A DNA stretch of 64,000 nt from CBDBEU01 sp965204565. Its GTDB lineage: Bacteria > Pseudomonadota > Alphaproteobacteria > Rhizobiales > TMED25. The translations under genes were made by a program, and so were the position numbers. The notes beneath the pieces were generated by a model. It was not told the origin of the DNA. It did not search any database and saw only the letters and a program-made list of their open reading frames with translations. The DNA is taken from assembly GCA_965204565.1 (NCBI GenBank), contig CBDBEU010000004.1:620001-684000 (forward strand). The letters run 5' to 3'. This document shows positions 17,549 through 27,399 of this stretch, piece after piece (the stretch's first letter is position 1; every line of letters begins with the position of its first letter).

Positions 17549-18712
17549 GTGAACCTATCCCCTGAACAGCAGGCAATACTTGACGGCGCCGACGGACCGG
17601 AAATGGCGCTGGCGATGAAGACACTGGTGCGTTACGGCGAGACCTTCGATGCACCGCGGCTGGTGGAGATCAAGAGCGCACACCTCACCGGCAGCTTCGC
17701 GATCACCTCGTTCACCGGCTATTACGGACTGCTCGACAAGCTGATCAGGGCCGGCGTCAAGGTCAAGGTGCGCACCACGCTGGACCCGTGCCCCGGCTAC
17801 GACTATTCGATGCAGAACCGGCTTGTGGCATTTGCCAAGCAGAAAAAGTATGAAGGCCAGTTGGCCAAGCTCGGCGTGACGCCAAACTATTCCCGCATTT
17901 CTTAGTATGAGCGCCAATTTTCCTGAGTTCGGCGATGTGCTCGGCTGGGCGGAATCCTCGGCGGTGATCTATGCCAATTCGGTCATCGGCGCGCGCGCCA
18001 AGCGCAACTCGATCATGGTCGATGCGTGCGTGGCGGTGACCGGGCTGACGCCTGATTTCGAGCTGCTGCATGATGAGCATCAGCGCGGCGAGGTTCTGAT
18101 CAAGCTCGATATTGACGAGATGGACGACGATGCGCTGGGCTTTGTCATCGGCGAGAGCATTGTAGACTGCATTCCGGTGCTGACCCAATATCCGTTCGAC
18201 CAAGTGCAGCTGAAAAATCTGGGCGCGTCGATGGCAGCATCAGGCGGCATCACCATGTTTCATGTCGAAGGCCTGACGCCGGAATGTCCATCGCTCGACG
18301 CAGCGTTTGACGGAGCGCCGGCCGAGACCAATCACCATCACCCAGAAGGACACCGGCTCGACCGGCCGGCCCAGGCCGAGTCTGGCATGGTAGTGTTCGG
18401 TTGCCCGCAGATGACGCTTAATGAGGTCGAACAGGTGGGGCAACATTTCGTCGGCAAGCAAGTCTCACGCAAGACGCTGTTCATATCGTGCCGGGCGATT
18501 ATGAGGCGCTGCGCAAGCTGCCGCTTCATGATCAGCTGGTCGAGGCGGGCGTTGAATTGCACACCCATTGCCCACTTGCCGGGCTGACCTTGCGCCTGTC
18601 GCCTAAAAACAAGACGGTGCTGACCAATTCCGGCAAGCTGTACTACTATCTGAGTGGCGCGAGCTACGGAAATCTCGAAGATTCACTTATCGCAGCTGGC
18701 GTGAAATCCTGA
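17549..18712 (+). pseudogene. Aconitase X large subunit (AcnX, DUF521), broken
   Basis: AcnX enzymes are iron-sulfur dehydratases; the bacterial two-subunit type acts on cis-3-hydroxy-L-proline. The likely GTG start is at 17549 (VNLSPEQQAILDG). Readable blocks are YGETFDAPRLVEIKSAHLTG, then after an in-frame TAG at 17903 and a shift, FGDVLGWAESSAVIYANSVI (family hallmark). Further shifts near 18300 and 18480 precede FGCPQMTLNEVE and VLTNSGKLYYYLSGASYG. The C-terminus is complete at TGA 18710-18712. Adjacent to the matching small subunit. Confidence 0.75.
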
Positions 18713-18719
18713 TTGCATC

Positions 18720-19171
18720 ATGACCTCATTTTCCGGAAAACCGGTGCTTGGCGGCCGGGCGCGCGGCCCCTTGCTCTCAACCGACCAGGCGGTCAACTTC
18801 ACCGCGCCGCCTTCACCAAGTTCCGCAATGGCTTTCCGCTGTGGCGCGCGGAAGTGAACGATCGCCACCACCCTTGGCACAACACCAAGATCACCGGCAA
18901 GGTTCTGGCGGTTCCAGCGTGCATCGGCTCGATCCATACCGGGCTGGTGCTGCTCGATCTGGTGCGCAAGAAAGCCGGCCCGGCGGCGATGATCGTCGAC
19001 GAGATCGATACGCTGATGGTGTCGGAGATCCTACTCTCGGAGGTGTGGTATGAAAGGTCGGTGCCGATCGTCGAGTATCCGACCGCGGAAATTCGTGCAA
19101 AATTGACCGACGGCCAGATCGCTGAAGTCGATGGCGATTCTAGCACCATCACGCAGGTGGAAGATCGCTGA
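18720..19171 (+). pseudogene. Aconitase X small subunit (DUF126), frameshifted
   Basis: Swivelling-domain subunit that completes the AcnX active site. The frame opens with MTSFSGKPVLGGRARGPLL, as expected for the N-terminal strand with its catalytic Ser region (LLSTDQ). After a shift near 18800 it continues with DRHHPWHNTKITGKVLAVPA, VLLDLVRKKAGPAAMIVDE and YERSVPIVEYP. A segment before DRHHP, normally containing WGG, is damaged. The stop overlaps the next start by one base. Confidence 0.72.
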
Positions 19172-19449
19172 TGCGGATGTTGATTGCAGGTGGAACCGGC
19201 CTGATCGGCCATCGTTTCGCGGAATTGCTGCTTTACCAGGTCAATATCGACGTCACCCGGGCGCTACTCGATGGCGCGCGTGCTGCCGGGGTGCATCGAT
19301 TTATCCATATCGGTTCGCCATCGATGTATTTCGACCGCACGGGAACGCTGGGCCGCGAACAGCGGCGTACGAAGCTGGTGATCCTCAAAACCCAACATCG
19401 GGCAGAGCTTTTTCCTGAATTCAGTGTGGCTGGCGCGCGTCAGGCGTAG
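19171..19449 (+). pseudogene. NAD-dependent epimerase/dehydratase remnant
   Basis: The frame starts with MRMLIAGGTGLIGHRFAELL, a Rossmann GGTGLIG nucleotide-binding motif. It passes directly to VNIDVTRALLDGARAAGVHR and FIHIGSPSMYFD, which in extended SDRs lies about 50-60 residues further on. The frame then degenerates and stops at 19449. This is an extended-SDR gene with an internal deletion and a missing C-terminal two thirds. It overlaps the DUF126 stop, so it once belonged to the same catabolic operon. Confidence 0.6.
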
Positions 19450-19512
19450 CATCATGAAGACTGGAAAGGCCAGCGAGGATCAATCCGCAGGCCGGCGATC
19501 AAGGGGGCGCGC

Positions 19513-20856
19513 ATGACACTTTCAACCACGCTCGGCGACTGGGTTCATGACTGCCGGTTCGATGCGCTATCGGATGACATCGTGACCAACGCCAAGATGC
19601 ACATTCTGGACGGGCTCGGTGTCGGGCTGGATGCGGCGGCGCTGGAGCCGCTGTTCGATCCGATGATCGGCATCGTTCAGAAATGGGGCAATGACGGACC
19701 GTCATCGGTGCTCGGCAAGTAGTTTGGCCTGCCCTCGCGCTATGCCGCCTTTGCCAATTCGATCATGATGATTTCAAGCGCCTATCAGGAGACCCACCGC
19801 GCCTCGGTCGGCCATCCGCATTCGTCGATGCTGTCCACGGCGCTGGCGATTGGCGAGGAACGCGGATCGAACGGGCGCGACTTCATTGCCGCCGTGGTTG
19901 GCGGATATGAAGCCTTTGTGCGCATGGCGGCATCAATGAACCCGTCAGCACTGCACCGCGGCATCCAGACCACCGGTGCGTTTGCTCCATTCGGCGCTGC
20001 CGCCGTGACCGCCAGGCTGATGGGCCTTGATCGCGATCAGACCCGCCACGCGCTCAACCACGCGGCCAAATTCGGCGGCGCGGCGCTGGTCGAGGCGCAT
20101 GGCGCAACGCCCTATTACGCGGTGCATCTGGGCCCCAACACGATGAAGGGCATCTATGCCGCTGAGCTCGCCTCAGCCGGGGTACCGGGATCGGACACGA
20201 TTCTTGAAGGCGGCGGTACATCGGCCAAGGGCTTTCTCGATGCCTATGCGGACGAGTACGACACCAGCCTGATCGAAAACGGCATGGGCGGGCTGCTCGG
20301 CATTCAGGACACGGGCTTCAGCTTTCACTCGGTCGCGAGCTATTCGCGCACCACCATCGATGGGCTGTTGTGGCTGATCAAGGAGCATGAGCTGACAATC
20401 GACATTGTCGCCGCAATCGAGGTCAAACTTACCGAGGCCTTGTTCAATTTCGTCAATGATCGGGCGCAGTTCTCGTCCGACGGCGACCGGCAAGCGCATT
20501 ATTTCATTCCCCTACATATGGCGCTGACCATGGTTCATGGCTGGGTCGATTCACCGATGCTGAATGATGAAACGTTCGCTGATCCGGTGACCCAGGGCCT
20601 GATCGAGAAGGTCACGGTGTCGTGCGACCCGAGCCTTGATGCCGATTTTGCAAGCACCAAGCCGACGCGGCGTCAGGATGTGTGGCACGGCGATCCGGCC
20701 GATCCGTCGACATTGCAGGAAATCGAACAAAAATTCCGCCGCATTGCAGGCCGGGTGATCGGCGACAGCGCTGCCGAACAGGCCATCGCGATGTTTTCGG
20801 ATCTTGAAAAGGCTGAGGATGTGCGCCCGCTCGGGCAGCTGATCCGCAAGGGCTGA
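19513..20856 (+). pseudogene. MmgE/PrpD family protein, one in-frame TAG
   Basis: 2-methylcitrate-dehydratase-like fold. The 447-codon frame is open except for TAG at 19720-19722, between PSSVLGK and FGLPSRYAAFANS. Other family features are HILDGLGVGLDAAALEPLF, HRASVGHPHSSMLSTALAIG, HRGIQTTGAFAPFGAAAVTA and YFIPLHMALTMVHG. The 363 residues after the stop form a nearly complete domain but would lack the N-terminal helices. The substrate is not predictable; neighbours suggest hydroxy-acid or amino-acid catabolism. Confidence 0.82.
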
Positions 20857-20869
20857 GGACTACAGCAAA

Positions 20870-20901
20870 GGGCCACCCGGATAGGTCGATCCGGATGGCC
20901 C
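20870..20901. terminator. Inverted repeat between converging genes
   Basis: GGGCCACCCGGAT (20870-20882) pairs with ATCCGGATGGCCC (20889-20901) over 13 bases with one mismatch and a 6-base loop. It lies 14 bases after the MmgE/PrpD stop and 43 bases from the end of the converging gene at 20944. There is no clear T tract, so it may be a weak bidirectional terminator. Confidence 0.5.
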
Positions 20902-20943
20902 GTAAAGTGGGTTGGAGCCCGCGTTGGGCCGTTTGGCGAGGGG

Positions 20944-21357
20944 CTAGTAGTGCCAGACGCTAAAGCTGACGCCGCCATGTTTGCCGCCATAGCCGTCCTT
21001 CCAGCCATAGCCCTTGCCGTAGTCTTTGCCGCCATAGCGATAATGGTTCTGAACCGGCCGGATTTCGATGATGCGTCCCGACCAGGTGTTGACGGTGATC
21101 CTGACCAGCTTGCCACGCGGACCACGGGCTTTGATCTTGTAGGTGTGGTTGTACTTTCTCACACCATGGAAGTCATAAAAGCCCTTGTAGCGCAGCTTGT
21201 GAATGACGCGCTTCACTGGCACGCGGCCATGATTGCAGTACGAGGCCTGAATAACCTGCGGCGCCGAGTGATGGCTGTATTGGTTTTGTGCGTGAGCTGG
21301 TAGGGAAGTGGCGATCATTGCGGCAATGGCCGCGCCTGCGAATGTTGAAAGTTCCAT
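20944..21357 (-). CDS. Secreted basic Gly/Tyr/His-rich protein of unknown function
   Basis: 137 residues with a clear signal peptide (hydrophobic core AGAAIAAMIATSLPAHA, cleavage after AHA). The mature part is basic with two repeated beta-like segments (KRVIHKLRYKGFYDFHGVRK and KIKARGPRGKLVRITVNTWS). A short C-terminal Gly/Tyr/Lys-rich tail (YGGKDYGKGYGWKDGYGGK) follows. The pattern resembles small PepSY-like envelope proteins of Rhizobiales, but no family can be named. Intact. Confidence 0.65.
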   Translation of the reverse strand: MELSTFAGAAIAAMIATSLPAHAQNQYSHHSAPQVIQASYCNHGRVPVKRVIHKLRYKGFYDFHGVRKYNHTYKIKARGPRGKLVRITVNTWSGRIIEIRPVQNHYRYGGKDYGKGYGWKDGYGGKHGGVSFSVWHY

Positions 21358-21452
21358 CGGTTTTCTCCTCTGATCGAGCGTTGAAGAGGAGAATGACCGC
21401 CAGCGGCTGAACCAACCCGGAAGCGATCGTTCATGCGAGGTTTAGGCAGGGT

Positions 21453-22414
21453 TCATGTGAGGTCGAGGCTGGCGCGCGGATGGGCGCCAAGCGCGTTGGC
21501 CGATGGCTTTAACACCGGTCGGTCTCCGACCGTCTGGGTCTTGTGCATGATGCGCCGCGAGTCGGACGGGAACGCCTCGCGATGGTGTATGATGCAGCGA
21601 TTGTCCCACAGAATGAGATCGCCCCCCCCCCCCCCGCCAGTCGTGCATCCACTGAAACTCCGACTTTTCGGCATACGCCCACAGGGCATCGAGCAATTCT
21701 TCTGATTGTGACAGTTCCAGCCCGTTCACATAGGCGCGCACACGCCGGCCGAGATAGAGGAAATTGTGACCGGTCTCGGGATGGGTGCGCACAATCGGAT
21801 GGGGGCCGGGTGAGATGCGGATATCGTCTTCGAGCTCATAGCCGCGGCGCAACATGCCGGCGGCGTTGTAGGTCTCATCATGCTTGATGGTCAGGCCTTG
21901 AATGCGCGCGCGCAAATCGGCATCGAGCGTTTCATAGGCGGCGGTACATGTTGCTCCAGCCGGTTCGTCCGCCGGTGGGCGGGATTTCCAGCGCATACAG
22001 GGTGTTTGCCGCATAGGGCCACTAATTGAAATGGTAGTCTGTGTGCCAGCACGCCTCGCCATCGCCGAGAACGCCGATGGCAACGCCGTTCTCCACCACA
22101 TTGGAAATCACGCTGACATTCGGATGGCCATTGAGTTCAGCGCCTGCCTCGCACTGATGGGTGGGAAGCGAGTCCTTCAATGTGCCGAAATGGAGGGTGA
22201 AGGCGACCAGATCATCGTCGCTCAACTGCTGGCCTGTAAACAGCAGCACCAGATGGTCGAGCCAGGCCCGATAGATGAACTTGGCCTCGGCATCATCCAT
22301 GCGCTTCAGATCATCGCAGATGATTTCCGCACCCAGGCAATGGGGAGGCGGTCTGATCTCAACATTGCCGTAGCTCTGTGCCTCGGGCAGATCGTTTGTG
22401 CGATGCATCGACAT
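21453..22414 (-). pseudogene. TauD/TfdA-family Fe(II)/2-oxoglutarate dioxygenase, broken
   Basis: Readable in three frames. The start MSMHRTNDLPEAQSYGNVEI leads to WHTDYHFN with the HxD iron ligands, followed immediately by TAG (22022-22024). A shifted piece has TLDADLRARIQGLTIKHDET and FLYLGRRVRAYVNGLELSQS. After a 14-base homopolymer (C on the plus strand) the end reads LILWDNRCIIHHREAFPSDS with the distal His and then RRIMHKTQTVG with the 2-oxoglutarate Arg. All catalytic residues persist but in different frames. Confidence 0.82.
21622..21635. repeat. 14-base poly-C tract within the TauD pseudogene
   Basis: Fourteen consecutive C on the plus strand, encoding a Gly run (WRGGGG) on the coding minus strand. 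It coincides exactly with a change of reading frame in an otherwise well conserved region. Long enough for slipped-strand length variation or sequencing error. Confidence 0.95.
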
Positions 22415-22483
22415 TGGCCCCTCCCAAATTGCCCAGAGGTGATCATAGGCCGGAGCGAGGCTGGTGACGAATCGCAGGAGTGC

Positions 22484-22816
22484 TCACGTCCCGGCCAGCG
22501 GACACATGCCGGCGACCGGCGACGGCACCAGTAATGTGGCTTCCTGGCTGACCATCAGCGGTCTGATTTTCTGCAAATGCGCATCCCAGTCTGGCCGCGC
22601 ATAATTTGCCGCGCGCAGCTCGGCGCGCTCGGCGACAGTGTCGTATTTCCATAAATGCTTGATCTGGTTTAGCTTTCACATGTCACCCTGGAAATAGACA
22701 GCCAGATGGTCCTTCATCCTAGGGTCTTGGGCGGCAAAACCTCCATCGGCGTAATGCTGCCAGTATTCGGCGGGTTTTCCGGGCTGAAGCGTGTAGGTGC
22801 ACAACTCAAAAATCAT
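22484..22816 (-). pseudogene. NIPSNAP-family protein, one in-frame TGA
   Basis: Short ferredoxin-like-fold protein of unknown biochemical role. The frame of 110 codons begins MIFELCTYTLQPGKPAEYWQ and includes LNQIKHLWKYDTVAERAELR, typical of the second half of NIPSNAP domains. TGA at 22676-22678 interrupts it after YFQGDM. The frame is otherwise open to TGA 22484-22486. A purine-rich GGGGAACGAGAC stretch precedes the ATG. Confidence 0.75.
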
Positions 22817-22963
22817 GTCTCGTTCCCCTTGTCGGATTGATATCAAGAGACACTGTGCCGTGAGTTGAGGCTTTGGGACACTCCCCTTGCCTCCCCTAGC
22901 TGTGGATTTGCGTGTATCTTGCGCGCATTCAATTTGGGCCAGCCAACAAATCAGGAGCTTTGA

Positions 22964-24047
22964 ATGCGCCGCAAGCAATATGGGGTTGCGGTCATCGGGT
23001 CGGGTGGGGACCTTGCGCGCCAGCATGGCGGCGGCCCATCCGGCGGTCAGCTATCTGGCGGTGAGCGATCAGGATATGGACAAGGCAAAGCGCCTGGCCG
23101 AAGATGTCGGTGCGGACCGCTATTCAGGCGATAATTCCGAACTGATCAATGATGATCAGGTGGGCGCGGTGATTGTCTCGACATCTGAGCCCAATCACGC
23201 AGCACCGGCAATCGAGGCACTGGAGCTCGGCAAGCCGGTGCTGGTGGAAAAGCCGATTGTGCTGACCATCGCCGATGCCGACCGCATGAATGCAGCGGCA
23301 AAAGCATCGGGCGCCAGCATTCATGTCGGCTACAGCCTGCGCTTCAACCGCCAGTTCCTAGTCGGGCGGCAACAGATCATCGACGGCAAGCTTGGCCGTA
23401 TCACCGGCGCTGTCGGGCGGTTTTACAACAACCGCGCCAATGCCTTGCAGGTGCTGCAGCGCTCGGACGAAGCAACCTTCGTCAAGGATGCGCTGACCTA
23501 TCTGGTCGATCTGTTCGGCTGGTATCTGGATGACGCAAAGCCGGTCGAGGTGTCGCGCGCAGCCATGAGCTTGCCTATCGCAACAAGGCTATGAGGCCGA
23601 CGAAAACACTTTCGCGATTGTCACCCACGAGGATGGCACGATTGCCAATCTGTCCATCGGCTATGCGCTGCCGGCGGATTATCCAAGCCATGGACGGCTG
23701 ATCCGGGCGGAAGTTCTGGGCGACAAGGGCGTGCTGTTCCTCGATCAGGACCATCACAAGAGCATTCTGCACTCCGAGGTGCCCTCAACCCATGCCTATG
23801 CGGGGATCAACACCAATATGGCATTCCTCACCTCCAATGCCTTGGGCAACAAGACACTTGGCGGCTATTGGGCCCGCTCGGCGATGAGACGCGCTCATGG
23901 CTTGATTTCGTCTCGACCGGCAGGCCGTGTCCGCACGCGACCGGCGCGCAGGCGCGCCAGACACTTGAAGTGACGACGGCGACTGACATGTCGGCAGCGC
24001 TTGGCGAGGCGCTCACGTTGCCGCTCAAACCGGGGCTCAATTCATGA
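22964..24047 (+). pseudogene. Gfo/Idh/MocA-family oxidoreductase, three frameshifts
   Basis: NAD(P)-dependent sugar or inositol-type dehydrogenase. ATG 22964 follows AGGAGCTTTGA. MRRKQYGVAVIGSG is the Rossmann start and then shifts to RVGTLRASMAAAHPAV. The hallmark ALELGKPVLVEKPIVLT with the EKP motif is intact, as is the HVGYSLRFN region. Shifts near 23575 and 23890 lead to YEADENTFAIVTHEDGTIAN and the end PLPLKPGLNS-like sequence with TGA 24045-24047. The substrate cannot be told. Confidence 0.82.
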
Positions 24048-24069
24048 TCCAGGTGCCGCCAGCGTTATC

Positions 24070-25752
24070 TCAGCCGCGCTCGCGGGTTGCCAGAAAGCGG
24101 ATATCGGGCCAGTCGCGCTGCATGCGCTCCAGCGCCCAGTCATTGCGCACTAGAAACACCGGCGAGCCGGCACGGTCATTGGCGAGCGCTGCTCGGTTGG
24201 CCTCAAGGAAGCACTTGAGCTCTTGAGGATCGCCCGCATCGACCCAGCGCGCCGCCTCAAAGCTGGCGTTCTCAAAGGCAATCGGCACACCATATTCCTT
24301 CTTGATACGTTCGGTCAGAACATCGAGCTGCAGTGCGCCGACAACGCCGACCAGCCAGTCGGCGCCGATCATCGGACGAAACACCTGGGTGACACCCTCT
24401 TCGGCCAGATCACCCAGCGCCTTGCTCAACTGCTTGGCCTTCATCGCATCGGCAAGCCGCACACGGCGGATGATCGCGGGTGCGAAGTCGGAAATGTTGG
24501 AGACCCGCACATCGGCGCCATCGGTCAGCGTGTCGCCGACGCTCAGCGTGCCGTGATTGGGGATGCCGACAATGTCGCCGGCCACCGCCTCTTCGGCCAG
24601 TTCGCGGTCCTGGGCGAAAAAGAACATCGGATTAGAGATTGTTACATCACGCCCGGTCGAGACATTGCGCAGTTTCATGCCGCGGCGAAAAGTGCCCGAA
24701 CACAGCCGCACAAAGGCAATGCGGTCGCGATGGTTGCGATCCATATTGGCCTGCACCTTGAACACAAAGCCGGTGACATTGTCCCCGCCCGGCTCGATGG
24801 GATGAGGCTGGGCAGGCTGCGGGCGCGGCGATGGCGAGCAGGAGCCGATGCAGCTCAAAAGCTGGCAGACACCAACGCCCTTGAGTGCTGAACCAAAGAA
24901 CACCGGTGTCAGATAGCCTTCGCGATAGGCTTCCACATCGAACTCGGGCAGCCCGGCGCGGGCAATGCCCAGACCCTCGAGCGAGGCGCGGCGCACCGGA
25001 TCGCTCGCCGCTCCCTCCCCTTCAACCAGCCGGTCGAGGTCGGACCAGTCGCCCGAATCAAAAGAGCCGTCGGGCAACACCATGCGGCCCTGCTCGACAT
25101 TGAGGATGCCCTGAAAATCCACTCCCATGCCGATCGACCAGGCCACGGGCGACACATCGAGCGCCAGCGTGTCGGCGACCTCTTCGAGAATTTCCAGCGG
25201 ATCGCGGCCCTCGCGGTCGACCTTGTTGACGAAGGTGATGATCGGAATGTCGCGCAGGCGGCAGACCTCGAACAGCTTCAGCGTCTGGCTTTCGATGCCA
25301 CGCGCCGCATCGATCACCATGACAGCTGAATCGACGGCGGTAAGCGTGCGATAGGTGTCCTCGGAAAAGTCGGAATGGCCCGGCGTGTCGAGCAGATTGA
25401 AGGTCAGGCCCTGATACTCGAAGGTCATCACCGAACTGGTGACGGAGATGCCGCGCTTTTGCTCGATCTCCATCCAGTCGGAATTGGTGCGGCGGCGCTC
25501 TCCTCTGGCGCGCACATGACCTGCGAGCCGAATCGCACCGGTGGTATAGAGCAGCCGTTCGGTCAGCGTCGTCTTGCCGGCGTCGGGATGGGAGATGATG
25601 GCAAAGGTGCGCCGCGATAGATGCGGTGGCCCGGACGGACGGACGGGTGCTGCCTGGTTTTGGCCATCACGTGGCGCTGCAGCCGGCGCGGCGGGAGGAG
25701 AGCTGTTCATCGAAAAAGTTCGGCCTTTTGCGTCGAATGGGGTCTCAGACAA
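24070..25752 (-). CDS. prfC: Peptide chain release factor 3
   Basis: GTPase that recycles RF1/RF2 from the ribosome after peptide release. The 560-residue product is full length. G1 is SHPDAGKTT at residues 54-62, followed by the switch-I region with RGISVTSSVMTFEY. G3 is LLDTPGHSDFSEDT and G4 is FVNKVDREGRDP. The C-terminal RF3 domain includes GVVGALQLDVLTERIKKEYG and FLVRNDWALERMQRDWPDIR. The N-terminus has about 45 extra Pro/Ala-rich residues before the GTPase; an internal ATG at residue 15 is an alternative start. Intact. Confidence 0.95.
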   Translation of the reverse strand: MSETPFDAKGRTFSMNSSPPAAPAAAPRDGQNQAAPVRPSGPPHLSRRTFAIISHPDAGKTTLTERLLYTTGAIRLAGHVRARGERRRTNSDWMEIEQKRGISVTSSVMTFEYQGLTFNLLDTPGHSDFSEDTYRTLTAVDSAVMVIDAARGIESQTLKLFEVCRLRDIPIITFVNKVDREGRDPLEILEEVADTLALDVSPVAWSIGMGVDFQGILNVEQGRMVLPDGSFDSGDWSDLDRLVEGEGAASDPVRRASLEGLGIARAGLPEFDVEAYREGYLTPVFFGSALKGVGVCQLLSCIGSCSPSPRPQPAQPHPIEPGGDNVTGFVFKVQANMDRNHRDRIAFVRLCSGTFRRGMKLRNVSTGRDVTISNPMFFFAQDRELAEEAVAGDIVGIPNHGTLSVGDTLTDGADVRVSNISDFAPAIIRRVRLADAMKAKQLSKALGDLAEEGVTQVFRPMIGADWLVGVVGALQLDVLTERIKKEYGVPIAFENASFEAARWVDAGDPQELKCFLEANRAALANDRAGSPVFLVRNDWALERMQRDWPDIRFLATRERG

Positions 25753-25825
25753 GCCCCGATCGACCGGTCCGGTGGTGATAGCTAGATCAAATTGCGTTGG
25801 GGTTAAACCGGCTTTATACGGCCGG

Positions 25826-26253
25826 CTAGTTTACCGGCCTGCCCTTGCCTTTCAGGGTGCACCTGAATCTTGGGTGCTCTGGGTCGTATCCGGCAATTGC
25901 GCGCTCACCCCTGAATAGGCTGGCAATTGCACCCAACATGGTCACCTCAACTTCAATCTCGGTCACGTCAGGCGAAATCTCCACTCCGGTCAGCGCCTTG
26001 ACGAGGCCTAGTGTAATGGGAAGTTGTGCGCGCTCAAGGCCCATTTCAATAGCTTCCAGAAACGGTTCTTCCTCGCCAATGTGCGCGACATACCAGGCGC
26101 TGCACAGCTCCTTTGCCATGGCGCGCATCAACAGGCTGGTGTTCAGAGCAAAAACCCCGGTGCACACGAGCTGACCGAGCGGGCCTAGGCGTCGGTGATG
26201 TGGAAGCCACACATCAGCGCCAGCATTGCTGCGATGACTAAGGCGCGAAACAT
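25826..26253 (-). pseudogene. Small secreted protein, frameshifted
   Basis: The ATG at 26253 opens a clear signal peptide, MFRALVIAAMLALMCGFHIT. A frameshift follows at about 26185, next to CCTAGG. In the shifted frame the mature part reads QLVCTGVFALNTSLLMRAMA, then ELCSAWYVAHIGEEEPFLEA, ending KGKGRPVN with TAA-type stop at 25826. I do not recognise a family. Its start overlaps the end of the serine hydrolase gene, so both probably share a transcript with prfC downstream. Confidence 0.55.
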
Positions 26254-27260
26254 GCGAGTGCCTTTGCGACAAGCGTGTTGATGCTCGACCAGTACCCCGC
26301 ATCGTGACCGGTGCGCGCCAGCATCATGTTCTGCGAGGGCAGGATGATGATCAACTGGCCATAATGACCGGCGGCAAAGAACATGTCCGCCGGTGCGTCG
26401 GGAAACGGCTTTTCCATGCCGCGCATCGGCAGATTGAGCCAGAAACCACGCTTTCCATAGGGCCCCTCGCTCCTGACATAGGCGTCATAGCCGGGCCCAT
26501 AATCCGTGCTCAGCTGCGCCGGATTGAGCGCTTTGGCGTCTTGCACCCAGCCGGGCGGCAAGATGCGCTGCCCCTGCCAGATGCCATCGTGCAGATAAAG
26601 CTCTCCCAGACGCGCCATCGCCCGCGGCGTCAAATGAACATAGGACGAGCCGACAAAATTGCCGGCACCGTCACACTCAAAGACCACCTCCTCTGCAATG
26701 CCGAGGGGCTCGAACAGCAGTCTCCAGGGCAGATCGCTAACGTCTGCCCCTGCCGCGCGCCTGAGCGCGCCCATGATGAGATTTGCGTTGCCACCGCTAT
26801 AAAGCCAGCGGCTGCCAGGCTGAAAGACAATCGGGCGATTGAGCGCGAAAGACGGCATATCGCGCTGATCGTCGAGATAGAGCATCTGAAGGATGGTCGA
26901 GGTCTCGACATCGCCTTCATAGGATTCCTGCCAGGCAAAGCCGGCTGTCATTTCGACCAGATGACGCAGTCTCACCGAGGATAGCGGTGTGATATCGGGC
27001 ACTAGGGGCTTCTTGCGCTCCGATGCGGCATAGAACTGCGGGAGCATTGTATCGAGGATGATGGATTTGCCATCAGGCGTTTTCAGGCGGGCCTCGATCG
27101 CCGCACCCAGCAATGTGGCGGTGACCGTCTTGGAGGCCGACCACAGGCTGTGCGGTTTGCCGTGGTCGAACACGCCGTCATAGTGCTCGAACAGCAGTTT
27201 GCCATTGCGGGTGACGATCAATTCATCGGTGCGCAGGTCATCGGGTGTGTCGTCAAGCAC
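26238..27260 (-). CDS. Serine hydrolase, class C beta-lactamase/6-aminohexanoate-dimer hydrolase type
   Basis: 340 residues with the penicillin-binding-protein-like fold. Ser41-Ala-Ser-Lys44 (LWSASKTV) is the SxxK nucleophile motif and LYSGGNANLIMG is the Tyr-containing second motif. A C-terminal HYGQLIIILPSQNMMLARTG replaces the KTG motif, as usual for the EstB/NylB group. In-frame codons continue upstream (GLKAPFRDNPACVDDSLTFA) without ATG until about 27330, and an IS5 lies at 27400. The true N-terminus, probably a signal or lipoprotein sequence, may be lost. Activity is uncertain. Confidence 0.8.
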   Translation of the reverse strand: MLDDTPDDLRTDELIVTRNGKLLFEHYDGVFDHGKPHSLWSASKTVTATLLGAAIEARLKTPDGKSIILDTMLPQFYAASERKKPLVPDITPLSSVRLRHLVEMTAGFAWQESYEGDVETSTILQMLYLDDQRDMPSFALNRPIVFQPGSRWLYSGGNANLIMGALRRAAGADVSDLPWRLLFEPLGIAEEVVFECDGAGNFVGSSYVHLTPRAMARLGELYLHDGIWQGQRILPPGWVQDAKALNPAQLSTDYGPGYDAYVRSEGPYGKRGFWLNLPMRGMEKPFPDAPADMFFAAGHYGQLIIILPSQNMMLARTGHDAGYWSSINTLVAKALACFAP

Positions 27261-27399
27261 GGCAAAGGTGAGGGAATCGTCGACGCAGGCGGGATTGTCG
27301 CGAAACGGTGCCTTGAGGCCGTCAATGGCGCCGGCTTCATGCGTTGGCCTGCAACCTGAGGGCCTCGATTTACCTCGTCAACCTTGGCTGATCATGATT

